From Methylobacterium adhaesivum (GTDB lineage Bacteria > Pseudomonadota > Alphaproteobacteria > Rhizobiales > Beijerinckiaceae), in NCBI RefSeq assembly GCF_022179065.1, contig NZ_BPQD01000009.1:20314-84313 (forward strand): a stretch of 64,000 nucleotides of DNA, in the 5' to 3' direction. Within the stretch, counting starts at the first letter, position 1. The number at the start of each line of letters is the position of its first letter. The translations under genes were made by a program, and so were the position numbers. The notes under the pieces were generated by a model. The model saw nothing but the letters and a program-made list of their open reading frames with translations. It did not search any database and was not told the DNA's origin. Shown piece by piece: positions 19,400-27,854 of this stretch.

Positions 19400-20032
19400 A
19401 TGCGCGTCCTGCTTCTCGCCGCCCTCGCGGGGGCGCTGCCCCTCGCCGCCTGCAACACGCAGACGGCGAGCGTGACGCCCCCGGCCGTGACGCAGACGGC
19501 CCTCGCGGCGCCCGCGCCCCTCACGGGCGAGGCCCGCGATAAGGCGTGGATGAAGCTCGCGCCGGACGCCGTCGTCGATCCCAAGATCGCCCGCGCCACG
19601 GTCGACTATCCGACCCGCGAGGCCCCCGGCACCGTCATCGTGGTCACCAAGGAGCGCCGGCTGTACTTCGTGCTGCCCGACGGCAAGGCCGTGCGCTATC
19701 CCGTCGCCGTCGGCCATGCCGGCATGGCCTGGGCCGGCACGGCGGAAGTCGATCGCAAGGGTGAATGGCCGGACTGGAATCCGCCGCCCGAGATGCTGGC
19801 GCGTCGGCCGGACCTGCCGAAGCGCCTCGAAGGCGGTCCAACAAGCCCTATCGGAGCGCGCGCCCTCTACCTCGCGGAAGGCAAGAAGGACACACTGTTC
19901 CGGATCCACGGGACCAACGAGCCGGAGAAGATCGGCCAGGCGGTGTCCTCCGGCTGCATCCGCATGCTCAATGCCGACGTGATCGACCTCTACGACCGCG
20001 TTCCCATCGGATCCAAGGTCGTGGTGCGCTGA
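19400..20032 (+). CDS. L,D-transpeptidase (YkuD) lipoprotein
   Basis: A 210-residue lipoprotein with lipobox LPLAAC (Cys18) and a YkuD catalytic domain at about residues 75-210. The active-site pair is His170 in FRIHGTN and Cys186 in SSGCIRML, the standard HxxxxxxxxxxxxxxxSxGC[IV]R layout. Such enzymes make 3-3 peptidoglycan cross-links or attach proteins to the wall. It acts in the periplasm. The region downstream is insertion-sequence debris, so it is probably monocistronic. Confidence 0.93.
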   Translation: MRVLLLAALAGALPLAACNTQTASVTPPAVTQTALAAPAPLTGEARDKAWMKLAPDAVVDPKIARATVDYPTREAPGTVIVVTKERRLYFVLPDGKAVRYPVAVGHAGMAWAGTAEVDRKGEWPDWNPPPEMLARRPDLPKRLEGGPTSPIGARALYLAEGKKDTLFRIHGTNEPEKIGQAVSSGCIRMLNADVIDLYDRVPIGSKVVVR

Positions 20033-20239
20033 GCTGTGCGAGCGCAGGAAGTTTGTTGGCGGGAGAGAGTGGTGTGTCGGCGCGATATCGAGACGTTTCT
20101 CGGCGGATGCTCCACGACGCCCCCGCCCGAGACCGAGGATGCCCCCCCCAGTCCGCGATCCGATCGGGTTGGATCGTCTGGGGTTTCGACGGGGACGGCG
20201 ATGTGATTCGATCCGCAGCTTTCTGATTCGGAGGGCAGA

Positions 20240-20665
20240 ATGCCATCTGCTCTGCCCGTCGATCTGCGTGAACGCGTCGTCACGGCCATCGACGCGGGAG
20301 CCTCGCGTCGGGAACCCGCGCGGCCCTTCGCGGTCGGCCGAGCCGATGCGCGGCGCTCAACACTCGTACGCCATCGAAGCGCAGCCCGGGCTGTTCCGGC
20401 ACAGATTGCGTGCCCGGCTGGCGGGACGTGGCCTGCGGGTCGGGGTGAGCAACCTGTCCCGCTTCTTCAAGCGCCACGGTATCACGCGCTAAAACACCGG
20501 CCACGCGGGCGAGCAGCATCGGGAAGATGTGAAGGCGGTTCGGCGGGCTTCTTTCGTGGGGCAGCTCGACATCGATCCAGACCGACTTGAGTTCCTCGGC
20601 GAGACGGCAGCCGCGTTGAAGATGGCGCGGTGTTACGGGCGAGCGCCGTGCGGCGAACGTTGCCG
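20240..20665 (+). pseudogene. Degenerate IS630-family transposase
   Basis: Three consecutive frames carry pieces of one IS630-type transposase: LPVDLRERVVTAIDAGASRRE (HTH start), then after a frame change YAIEAQPGLFRHRL and SRFFKRHGITR, then REDVKAVRRASFVGQLD followed by RLEFLGETAAALKMARCYGR. The last block should contain FLDET; here the first catalytic Asp is replaced by Gly. A stop codon interrupts at 20490. The C-terminal half with the other catalytic residues is missing. It is inactive. Confidence 0.85.
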
Positions 20666-20667
20666 CT

Positions 20668-20795
20668 TGGCGGTACCGTTCGGACCACTGCTTCAGCTAC
20701 ATTGAGACCTTTTACAATCCGCTGCTCCGCCACTCGGCGCTCGGCTACCGATCGCCCGTCGTCCACGAGCAGACGACCGGGTCAGAACTGCTAAC
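20668..20795 (+). pseudogene. IS3-family transposase C-terminal fragment
   Basis: The frame reading FSYIETFYNPLLRHSALGYRSP is the well-known C-terminal end of IS3-family (OrfB, rve-type) transposases. It begins within about 10 bases of the end of the IS630 remnant, so two element types are fused by deletion or nested insertion. Nothing upstream of the fragment from the same gene survives. Confidence 0.85.
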
Positions 20796-21102
20796 AAGCA
20801 TCTACCCAGGCAGATCCTCTGATCGTCCGCACGAGTGGGGCGATCCCAGAACACCAGAAGCCCCGTCCGGCCGTACTCCTGCTTGCGCTCCCGGCCGCCT
20901 GCGCCTCCCACCTCCCGGATCTGGCTTTCCGGCTACTCATGGCCGCCACCCTGCAATAGCGTCTCTCTTGGCTTGGTCCGAAAGATCGGTCAGGTCACCG
21001 AGCGAGCAGGCCCGAGGCCGAACTTGTCACCTTCCAAGCACACACGTCCGGAAAGTCTTGAACCCGCATTGACGCTGTGTCACCCGATGAGGCTCCTTGT
21101 GC
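20796..21102. other. Gene-free stretch between IS debris and riboswitch
   Basis: I see no convincing coding region, hairpin or RNA here. The promoter for the riboswitch transcript should lie in the last 100-150 bases. Confidence 0.4.
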
Positions 21103-21276
21103 CTGACGGTTCCTCCCCGGAGGATCAAAAGGGAACGCGGTGAGGGCTCCTGCCCGAGGCCGTGGCTGCCCCCGCAACTGTAAGCGGCGAGCCCATCATC
21201 AACACGTCACTGGGTCTTCGGGCCTGGGAAGACGATGAGAGGGCGGTGACCCGCGAGCCAGGAGACCTGCCGTCAG
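21103..21276 (+). ncRNA. Cobalamin riboswitch
   Basis: The closing helix is CTGACGG (21103-21109) with CCGTCAG (21270-21276). Between them are the conserved core pieces in order: AAAAGGGAACGCGGTG, GCTGCCCCCGCAACTGTAAGCGG, CACTGG, TGGGAAGACG and GCGAGCCAGGAGACCTGCC. These are the class-defining segments of adenosylcobalamin-type riboswitches. It sits 118 bases ahead of the TonB receptor start, so cobalamin should repress that receptor. The intervening 118 bases are GC-rich and would hold the expression platform. Confidence 0.97.
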
Positions 21277-21394
21277 TCGTGGTCACACGCGAAACGCATC
21301 GGGCGGGGTGTCCTGGTGGGTGTCGGGGCGTTCGCGTGTCGCGGGCGCACCGGCGTTTTCGCGGTGACGTGCCACAGACGTCGCCCGAGGTCCT

Positions 21395-23545
21395 ATGTCG
21401 CCCGTTCGTTCACGGCCAGCCTACCGAACCCTTGTGCTCGCATCCTGCGCCAGCCTCGTGCCCTACGGCGCTCAGGTTCAACGAGCCTCTTCTCAGCCAA
21501 CAGAAGCCGATCTCGCCGAACTCTCGGTGACGGCGGAGGCGCCAGCCGCCAATGCGACAGGCCCTACGGCGAACGCCGGGTACGTCGGCGGTGTCACCGG
21601 CATCGGCGGCAGCCTGCGGAACGTCGATGCGGCGAGCGCCGGGATCATCTCCGGCGCGGCCCTGAACAGCCGGCCGATCACCCGGCCCGGCGAGGTGCTG
21701 GAGAGCGTGCCGGGCCTCATCGTCACCCAACATTCTGGGGAGGGGAAGGCCAACCAGTTCTTCCTGCGCGGCTTCAACCTCGACCACGGCACCGACATTG
21801 CCATCTCGGTGGACGGCATGCCGGTGAACATGCGGACCCATGCCCATGGACAGGGCTACGCCGACCTGAACTTCCTCATCCCCGAACTCGGCGGCGCCGT
21901 TGAGTTTCACAAGGGGCCTTACTTCGTCCGCGACGGCGACTTCGCCTCGGCCGGCTCGGTGCGGATCGACTATCTCGACAAGACCGACCGGAATCTGGCG
22001 CTGGTCTCGTTCGGCTCATTCGGCTTCAAGCGGGCCTTGACCATCGCCTCCGCGCCCCTCGGCCAAGGTATTCTTCTCGTGGCCGGCGAGGCTCAGACCT
22101 ATGACGGTCCCTGGGACGTGCCGGATCGGTTGGCCAAGCTCAACGGGGTCGTCCGCTACAGCCAGGGCACGGCGCTCGACGGGTTCTCGCTCACCGGCAT
22201 GGCCTATTGGGCGAAGTGGAACGCCACCAATCAGATCCCCGAACGCGCGGTCTCCGAAGGCATCATCGGGCGCTTCGGCACCCTGAACCCGACCGATGGC
22301 GGCGATACCGGCCGCTTCTCGCTGTCCGGACGTTGGAGCCAGACCAGCGAGACTGGGATCACGCGGGCGAACGCCTACGTCATCCGCTACGGGATGAACC
22401 TGTTCAACGACTTCACCTACTTCCTCAACGATCCCATTAGCGGCGATCAGTTCCGTCAGCGTGACAGCCGGGTGCTCGGAGGCGGCGAGGTCGGCCATAC
22501 TTTCCAGGGCGACCTGTTCGGGATGCCGATGGAGAACGAGATCGGCGTCCAGACCCGCACGGACTCGATCCGGGTGGGCCTGTTCAACACCACGAACCGG
22601 CAATACCGCTCGACCGTTCTCGACGACCGGGTGCTGGAGGCGAGCGGGGCGTTCTACTACGAGAACCGGCTACGCTGGACCGACTGGCTTCGCACCAGCA
22701 TCGGCTTCCGGGCGGATACCTATTACGCCGATGTCGTGTCCGATACGGCGGCAAACTCCGGCAAGGCGCGCGACAGCATCGTCAACCCGAAGCTCGGCCT
22801 CGTGCTGGGTCCCTGGTTCGATACCGAGTTATTCGTCAACTACGGCGGCGGCTTCCACTCGAACGATGCCCGCGGCGTCACCGCCACCGTCGACCCGACG
22901 AGCCCGCTGTTCAACATCTCCCGGTCACCCTTCCTCGTGCCTTCGACCGGCTCGGAGATCGGCCTGCGCAACCGCAGCCTCAGTGGCCTTGAGACGGCAG
23001 TGACGCTGTTCCAGCTCGATTTCGCCTCCGAGAACCTGTTCCAGGGCGACAGCGGTACAACCGAGCCGAGCCGTCCCACGCGGCGCTTCGGCGTCGAGTG
23101 GACCAACCGCTACGCAGTGACGCCCTGGCTCTCCCTGGAGGGGGACCTGACGATGACCAACGCTCGGTTCGCGGACCGCGACCCTGCCGGCAACCGGGTC
23201 CCCGAGGCCCCGACCACCATCGCCTCGGCTGGGTTCACCTTCGGCGAGGGCCTGGGCTGGTTCGGTTCGATGCGCTTTCGCTACTTCGGGCCACGACCCC
23301 TGATCGAGGACAACTCCGTCCGCTCCAAGCCGACCGCGCTGCTGAACGGCCGAGTCGGCTATCAATTCGAGAACGGGATCAGCCTGTCCCTCGATGTCCT
23401 CAACATGACCAACGCCAGGGCCGACCAGATCACCTACTTTTACACCTCGCGTCTGCCCGGCGAGGCGGCGGAGGGCGTCGCCGACCGGCACTTCCATCCG
23501 GTCGAGCCGACAGCGGTAAGGCTGACCCTAGCGGGTCGATTCTAG
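21395..23545 (+). CDS. TonB-dependent receptor under cobalamin riboswitch control
   Basis: A 716-residue outer membrane receptor. A signal region of about 30 residues is followed by a plug domain (about 85-200) with RPGEVLESVPGLIVTQHSG, FFLRGFNLDHGTDIAISVDGMPVN and GGAVEFHKGPY, then a 22-strand-type barrel ending in AVRLTLAGRF with terminal Phe. The preceding cobalamin riboswitch argues for uptake of cobalamin or a related corrinoid, as in BtuB, though the primary sequence is of the general TonB receptor type. CGAGG precedes the ATG. No btuCDF transport genes are next to it. Confidence 0.92.
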   Translation: MSPVRSRPAYRTLVLASCASLVPYGAQVQRASSQPTEADLAELSVTAEAPAANATGPTANAGYVGGVTGIGGSLRNVDAASAGIISGAALNSRPITRPGEVLESVPGLIVTQHSGEGKANQFFLRGFNLDHGTDIAISVDGMPVNMRTHAHGQGYADLNFLIPELGGAVEFHKGPYFVRDGDFASAGSVRIDYLDKTDRNLALVSFGSFGFKRALTIASAPLGQGILLVAGEAQTYDGPWDVPDRLAKLNGVVRYSQGTALDGFSLTGMAYWAKWNATNQIPERAVSEGIIGRFGTLNPTDGGDTGRFSLSGRWSQTSETGITRANAYVIRYGMNLFNDFTYFLNDPISGDQFRQRDSRVLGGGEVGHTFQGDLFGMPMENEIGVQTRTDSIRVGLFNTTNRQYRSTVLDDRVLEASGAFYYENRLRWTDWLRTSIGFRADTYYADVVSDTAANSGKARDSIVNPKLGLVLGPWFDTELFVNYGGGFHSNDARGVTATVDPTSPLFNISRSPFLVPSTGSEIGLRNRSLSGLETAVTLFQLDFASENLFQGDSGTTEPSRPTRRFGVEWTNRYAVTPWLSLEGDLTMTNARFADRDPAGNRVPEAPTTIASAGFTFGEGLGWFGSMRFRYFGPRPLIEDNSVRSKPTALLNGRVGYQFENGISLSLDVLNMTNARADQITYFYTSRLPGEAAEGVADRHFHPVEPTAVRLTLAGRF

Positions 23546-23900
23546 GACTTCCGAGTGTCCGATGCCGGGGAGGACGCAGATGGGGTGCCGCGCGCCCGGT
23601 TGGGTCGGATGCGAAACGCCTGGTTTCAAAAACAGTTCGGAAGGTCAGCGGGCCAACGTGAGGTGGAGGCGCCCTCAGAGGACGGCTGCACAGTGCCTGC
23701 CGGCATACGCGCGAACACCCATCCCGTCGCGACCTGTCCGTATCGACAACGTGTTCGGTCGCACCAGGTTCTCGCAGGGCCTCGCCTGACGCTCGCGATC
23801 GCGGCGTTCGAACATCTCACGGTGCGGCGCTGGAACATGGCCCGGGGAGAGATGGCGCGCTTAGGGGGCGCCACGCCGTGATGGAGCAGGATCGATTCCC
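23546..23900. other. Gene-free stretch after the receptor
   Basis: About 355 bases with short open frames that show no recognisable motif. No clear hairpin follows the receptor stop. The end (AGGATCGATTCCC) supplies the ribosome site for the next gene. Confidence 0.4.
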
Positions 23901-24314
23901 ATGAACACTTATGCGTCCGGCCTCGCAGGCGGCGCGCTGATCGGCCTGTCAGTGGCGCTCCTGATGCTCCTCAATGGGCGCATCGCCGGGATCAGTGGGC
24001 TCGTGGCCGGCCTCGGCCGGGATCGCGGCCTCCGCCGGTGGGTCGATACCGCCTTCGTCGCCGGCCTGATCGCCGGCCCGGCGGTCTTCGCCCTCATCAC
24101 CGGCGCTTGGCCGACGATGCGATTCGTCGCCGGGCTGCCGATACTCGTGGTTGCCGGCCTCCTCGTCGGGTTCGGCACCCGCCTCGGCTCGGGCTGCACC
24201 AGCGGCCACGGCGTTGCCGGCCTCGCCCGGCTCTCGCCGCGCTCGCTGGCGGCAGTCCTGACCTTCCTAGGGTCCGGCATGCTCACCGTCGCCCTGCTGC
24301 GGGCGCTGGTATGA
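23901..24314 (+). CDS. YeeE/YedE-type sulfur transporter subunit (first half)
   Basis: A 137-residue membrane protein with four predicted helices and the motif GFGTRLGSGCTSGHGVAGL, which holds the conserved cysteine of YeeE/YedE (TsuA-like) channels that pass thiosulfate or related sulfur ions. It overlaps the next gene by four bases (ATGA). In this family the two halves are either fused or, as here, encoded as a pair. The location ahead of an organosulfur cluster fits sulfur supply. Confidence 0.9.
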   Translation: MNTYASGLAGGALIGLSVALLMLLNGRIAGISGLVAGLGRDRGLRRWVDTAFVAGLIAGPAVFALITGAWPTMRFVAGLPILVVAGLLVGFGTRLGSGCTSGHGVAGLARLSPRSLAAVLTFLGSGMLTVALLRALV

Positions 24315-24754
24315 CCACCGCGCTTCGCCTCCTTGCCGCCCTTGCCGCTGGGCTGACCTTCGGGCTCGGCCTGTCGCTCTCGGGCATGCTCGACCCGGCC
24401 CGGGTCCAGGGCTTTCTCGACGTGACCGGCGCCTTCGACGGGCGAGAGGCATGGGACCCGACCCTCGCCTTCGTCCTCGGCGGGGCTGTGAGCGTCGCCG
24501 GCCTCGGCTACGCCCTGGCCCGGCGCCTGCCGCGCCCAGCCTTCGCGCCCGCCTTCGACCTGCCGACGAACCGCCGGATCGACCGGCCGCTGATCGGCGG
24601 CGCGGCCCTGTTCGGGATCGGCTGGGGCCTGTCGGGCCTCTGCCCCGGGCCAGCCGTGGCGGCGCTGTCGACGGGCGCGCTGCCCGTGGCGGTCTTCGTC
24701 GCCGCCATGCTGGTGGGTATGATGGCCCACCATCGGTTCGCCGCCCGCGCCTGA
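24311..24754 (+). CDS. YeeE/YedE-type sulfur transporter subunit (DUF6691-like second half)
   Basis: A 147-residue membrane protein, translationally coupled to the preceding gene. It has four predicted helices. The motif GIGWGLSGLCPGPAVAAL carries the second conserved cysteine of the YeeE channel type, and GLSLSGMLDPARVQGFLDV is typical of the second-half family. Together the two chains should make one thiosulfate-type uptake channel in the inner membrane. The next gene is convergent, three bases from its stop. Confidence 0.9.
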   Translation: MTTALRLLAALAAGLTFGLGLSLSGMLDPARVQGFLDVTGAFDGREAWDPTLAFVLGGAVSVAGLGYALARRLPRPAFAPAFDLPTNRRIDRPLIGGAALFGIGWGLSGLCPGPAVAALSTGALPVAVFVAAMLVGMMAHHRFAARA

Positions 24755-24757
24755 GCG

Positions 24758-25801
24758 TCAGCGCACCCGGGGCAGGACCTGCTCGGCGAAGCGCCGCATC
24801 TCGGCCTCGAACGGCTGGAACTGCAGCATGAACAGCTCGATTCCGGCGGCGTGGAAGGCACGGATACGGGCCGCCACGGTGTCGTAGCTGCCCACGAGGC
24901 CGGCGGCGGTGCCGCCGTTGGTCCCGACATGCCGGGAAGCCGCCGCGTCGGTCTTGGCGAACATCACGCTTGCCGCGTCGGTGCGCGCCCGGGTGTCGGC
25001 CCGCAACCCCGCGTCGCGGTCGGCCAGGGCCAGCAGGCGCGCGTGCTCGTCTTTCGCCGCCGCATCGGTCTCGCGGGCGATGACGAAAGCCGAAAGGCCG
25101 TAGCGCAGGGGCGCGTTGGCGGCTGGCCGTCCGGCGACGTCGGCGATCAGAGCCGCGACGTCGTCGAGGGGCTGGCCGTTGATGAACCAGACGTCGGCCT
25201 GCTCCGCCGCGAGGGCGCGGGCCGGCTCGGATTCGCCGCCGAGATAGATCGTCGGGCGTGGCCGGAAGCTGCCGGCCGGGCGCAGCTGGTAATCCGTCAC
25301 CTGGAAATGCGGCCCGGTCTGGGTGACGCGCTCGCCCCGCATCAGCCGGTCGACGAGGCCGATCCACTCGGCGCCGTAGGCGTAGCGATCGTCATGGGCG
25401 GGGAACGGCAAACCGGCCCGCTCGAATTCGGCCCGGTTCCAGGCATTCACGAGATTGAGGGCGAAGCGTCCGCGCGCGATGTGCTCGATCTGCAGGGCCA
25501 TCTTGGCCAGCACCACGGGGTGGTAGAGCCCGGGTTTGATCGCCGCGATGATCTCGATGCGCCGGGTCAGGGCGGCGAGCGCGGCGCAAGCCGTCCAGGC
25601 CTCGAGTTGGTCGCGTTCATCGTCGTAGGGATTGGCCGTGTGCTGGGCGACGAGCACGGCATCGAAGCCGAGGGCTTCGGCCTCCAGCACGAGGGCACGG
25701 TTACGGTCCCAACTGGCGTCGTCCGGCTCGTCCGGATCGTGGTGGGCGGCACGCGAGCCGTGGACAGCGGCCCAGATTCCGAAGCGGAGCGGGTGGGTCA
25801 T
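24758..25801 (-). CDS. LLM-class flavin-dependent monooxygenase (organosulfur type)
   Basis: A 347-residue luciferase-like monooxygenase. Features are the N-terminal beta strand with LRFGIWAAVHGS, the IEIIAAIKPGLYHPVVLAKM strand-loop, ARGRFALNLVNAWNRAEFE (flavin-site region) and PTIYLGGESEPARALAAEQADVWFING. Closest-looking relatives are SsuD/SfnG-type enzymes that split C-S bonds of sulfonates or sulfones using reduced FMN and O2. It ends the minus-strand operon with the ABC parts. The exact substrate is not readable; the neighbours point to organosulfur compounds. Confidence 0.87.
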   Translation of the reverse strand: MTHPLRFGIWAAVHGSRAAHHDPDEPDDASWDRNRALVLEAEALGFDAVLVAQHTANPYDDERDQLEAWTACAALAALTRRIEIIAAIKPGLYHPVVLAKMALQIEHIARGRFALNLVNAWNRAEFERAGLPFPAHDDRYAYGAEWIGLVDRLMRGERVTQTGPHFQVTDYQLRPAGSFRPRPTIYLGGESEPARALAAEQADVWFINGQPLDDVAALIADVAGRPAANAPLRYGLSAFVIARETDAAAKDEHARLLALADRDAGLRADTRARTDAASVMFAKTDAAASRHVGTNGGTAAGLVGSYDTVAARIRAFHAAGIELFMLQFQPFEAEMRRFAEQVLPRVR

Positions 25802-25806
25802 GCGCT

Positions 25807-26796
25807 TCAGCCCCGCTCGGCCGGCGGTTGCCAGATCCGGACCGCCGTCGCGTCGATATCGCGCGGAATCAGCTTCGCCTCGCGGAAGGTGTCGGCGATG
25901 GCCTGCTGCTCGCCGAGCTCGGTCCGCACCACCGGGGTGACGTCGTAGGTCCGGCGCCGGTTCACCGTGGCGACGACCTCGGGGGCGAGGTCGCCCCAGA
26001 TCGGCGCGAGGAGCGCCACCGCCGCATCGGGCTCCGCCTTGACCCAGCGGCCCGCTTCGCGGAGCGCGTCGTAGACGACCCCGACCACGCGCGGGTTCTC
26101 GGCCACGAAGCGGTCGTTGACGAGGTAGTAGCGGTGGTAGCTCGACAGGCCCGTGGCATCGGCCAGCACCCGCACCGGCCGCTTCGCCTGGGCGATGGCG
26201 AGGAACGGATCCCAGATTACCCAGGCATCGAGGCTGCCCTGGCCAAAGGTGGCGAGACCCTCCGGCGCCTGGAGATAGGCCGGCTTGATGTCGGAGAAGC
26301 CAAGGCCCGCCTTCTTCAGGGCAGCGGCTAGAATGAAGTGGCAACCCGACCCGCGCGAGACGCCGACCGTACGGCCCTTGAGGTCGGCGACGGTGCGGAT
26401 CGGCGAGCCCTCGGGCACAATGATCGCCTCGGCCGAGGGGGCGCCGACTTCGCGGGCATAGAAGGTGAGGGGCGCATCGGCGGCTTGGGTGAAGATCGGC
26501 ACCGCGTCGGCGACATCAGCGTGGAGATCGACGGCCCCGGCATTCATGGGCTCGATCACGCTGGTGAACAGGTGCCAGGAGGGCGCGAAACCCAGGGGCT
26601 TCAGGCGCTCGTCCAGGGTGCCCTTCGCCTTCAGAACCGTGAGCAGGGTCGAGGAGCGCTGGTAGCTCAGGCGAACGGTCCGCTCCACCGCCCGGGCCGT
26701 CCTCATCCCGAGGGGCGCCAGCGCGGCGGCGCCGAGACCGGCGCGCAGAATCGTCCGGCGCGAGGGCGCTGCCCCACGCGGCCTATCGTCGGTCAT
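25807..26796 (-). CDS. Aliphatic sulfonate-type ABC transporter substrate-binding protein, Tat signal
   Basis: A 329-residue periplasmic binding protein of the SsuA/NrtA type. The N-terminus has a twin-arginine signal (SRRTILRAG then a hydrophobic stretch), unusual because most SsuA proteins use Sec. Family segments include GAVDLHADVADAVPIFTQAADAP, LKGRTVGVSRGSGCHFILAAAL and QGSLDAWVIWDPFLAIAQ. It is five bases from the flavin monooxygenase gene downstream, so the two are co-translated. It probably serves the ABC permease and ATPase encoded upstream at 27-28.7 kb. Confidence 0.9.
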   Translation of the reverse strand: MTDDRPRGAAPSRRTILRAGLGAAALAPLGMRTARAVERTVRLSYQRSSTLLTVLKAKGTLDERLKPLGFAPSWHLFTSVIEPMNAGAVDLHADVADAVPIFTQAADAPLTFYAREVGAPSAEAIIVPEGSPIRTVADLKGRTVGVSRGSGCHFILAAALKKAGLGFSDIKPAYLQAPEGLATFGQGSLDAWVIWDPFLAIAQAKRPVRVLADATGLSSYHRYYLVNDRFVAENPRVVGVVYDALREAGRWVKAEPDAAVALLAPIWGDLAPEVVATVNRRRTYDVTPVVRTELGEQQAIADTFREAKLIPRDIDATAVRIWQPPAERG

Positions 26797-26909
26797 GGAT
26801 CGTCTCCGAATGGATGTAGCGGGGTGGTTCGTCTCGTGCCGCGCACCTGACGGTCCGTGGACTTGATCGATGATCGCCGGTGAAGAGCCCGTGGGATCAC
26901 GATCCTGTG

Positions 26910-26922
26910 TTGTAATTTACAA
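26910..26922. promoter_or_regulatory. Candidate operator palindrome TTGTAATTTACAA
   Basis: A perfect six-base inverted repeat with one-base spacer stands in an AT-rich pocket of a GC-rich genome, 114 bases upstream of the Tat-type binding protein start. It looks like a binding site for a dimeric regulator. Regulator and function are inferred only from position. Confidence 0.35.
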
Positions 26923-27076
26923 ATTAACCCAAAGCTCTCGCAAGGAAATGGTTTTTCGATTTTGTGCGACTTACGGGTGATTCCTTCCTTCATCTTGCGA
27001 TATCTCGGCGTGGGGGATGACTTCGCCCTCGGACCCATCCGACTCACCGCGAGGTTTGCCCGCCCGCGCGTCGGTC

Positions 27077-27832
27077 TCAGAGGGCCGGCGCAGGCCGCCG
27101 CGTCACCGTGGCAAGCGATTGGTCCAGCAGCGCACGAAGGGCGCCCGTCGTCCGGAGCTGGCCCGCGGCATCCCCGGACCGGGGCGCGTCGATGGCGATC
27201 GTCGCGTGGATGCAGCCCGGATGGGGACGCATGACGACGACACGGTCCGCGAGGGCGGCGGCCTCGGCGACGTCGTGGGTGACGAGGACGATGGTCGGCC
27301 GCGTCTCGGCCCAGAGGGTGAGGAGGTGGCGATGCAGGTCCTCGCGGGTGACGGCGTCGAGGGCGGAGAACGGCTCGTCGAGGAGGAGAACCTGGGGGTC
27401 GGCCACGAAGGCCCGGGCGATGGCGACGCGCTGCTGCTGGCCGCCGGAGAGTTCGCGCGGCCAGCGCCGCGCATGGTCGGTGAGGCCGACGCGGTCGAGG
27501 GCCCGTGCGACGCGGGTTCGGCGCTCGGCCGCCGGCCGATGCGCGAGGCCAAAGCCGACATTCTCGGCGATGCTGAGCCAGGGCAGCAGGCGCGGCTCCT
27601 GGAAGACCAGGCCGAGGCCGGAATGCGGGCCGTCGATGGTCGCGCCATCGAGCCGGATCAAGCCCGTCGTCACGGTATCGAGGCCGGCGACGAGGCGCAG
27701 GAGGGTGGTCTTGCCACAGCCCGAGCCGCCGACCACGGCGACGATCTCGCCCGGCGCGAGGGACAGGGTCAGGCCGGCGAGCGCCTGCGTCCCGTCCGCG
27801 TAGGTCTTCGAAAGGTCCTGGATCGTCAGCAT
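27077..27832 (-). CDS. ssuB: Sulfonate-type ABC transporter ATP-binding protein
   Basis: A 251-residue ABC ATPase of the SsuB/NrtD/TauB group. Walker A is GGSGCGKTT, the Q-loop is LVFQEPRLLPW, the signature is LSGGQQQR, Walker B is VLLLDEPFSALDAVTRE, and the H-loop His is in VTHDVAEAA. The EPRLLPW sequence after the Q-loop is characteristic of nitrate/sulfonate/taurine importers. The ATG at 27832 gives the normal start MLTIQDLSKTY. It follows the permease gene with 22 bases between. Confidence 0.93.
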   Translation of the reverse strand: MLTIQDLSKTYADGTQALAGLTLSLAPGEIVAVVGGSGCGKTTLLRLVAGLDTVTTGLIRLDGATIDGPHSGLGLVFQEPRLLPWLSIAENVGFGLAHRPAAERRTRVARALDRVGLTDHARRWPRELSGGQQQRVAIARAFVADPQVLLLDEPFSALDAVTREDLHRHLLTLWAETRPTIVLVTHDVAEAAALADRVVVMRPHPGCIHATIAIDAPRSGDAAGQLRTTGALRALLDQSLATVTRRPAPAL

Positions 27833-27854
27833 GTGGTCGGTCCAGAAAGACACT

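Noticed and set aside
24758-26344. 528-residue extended form of the LLM monooxygenase
   Set aside because: The extension lies over the binding-protein gene and is shadow sequence; the family N-terminus begins at the ATG at 25801.
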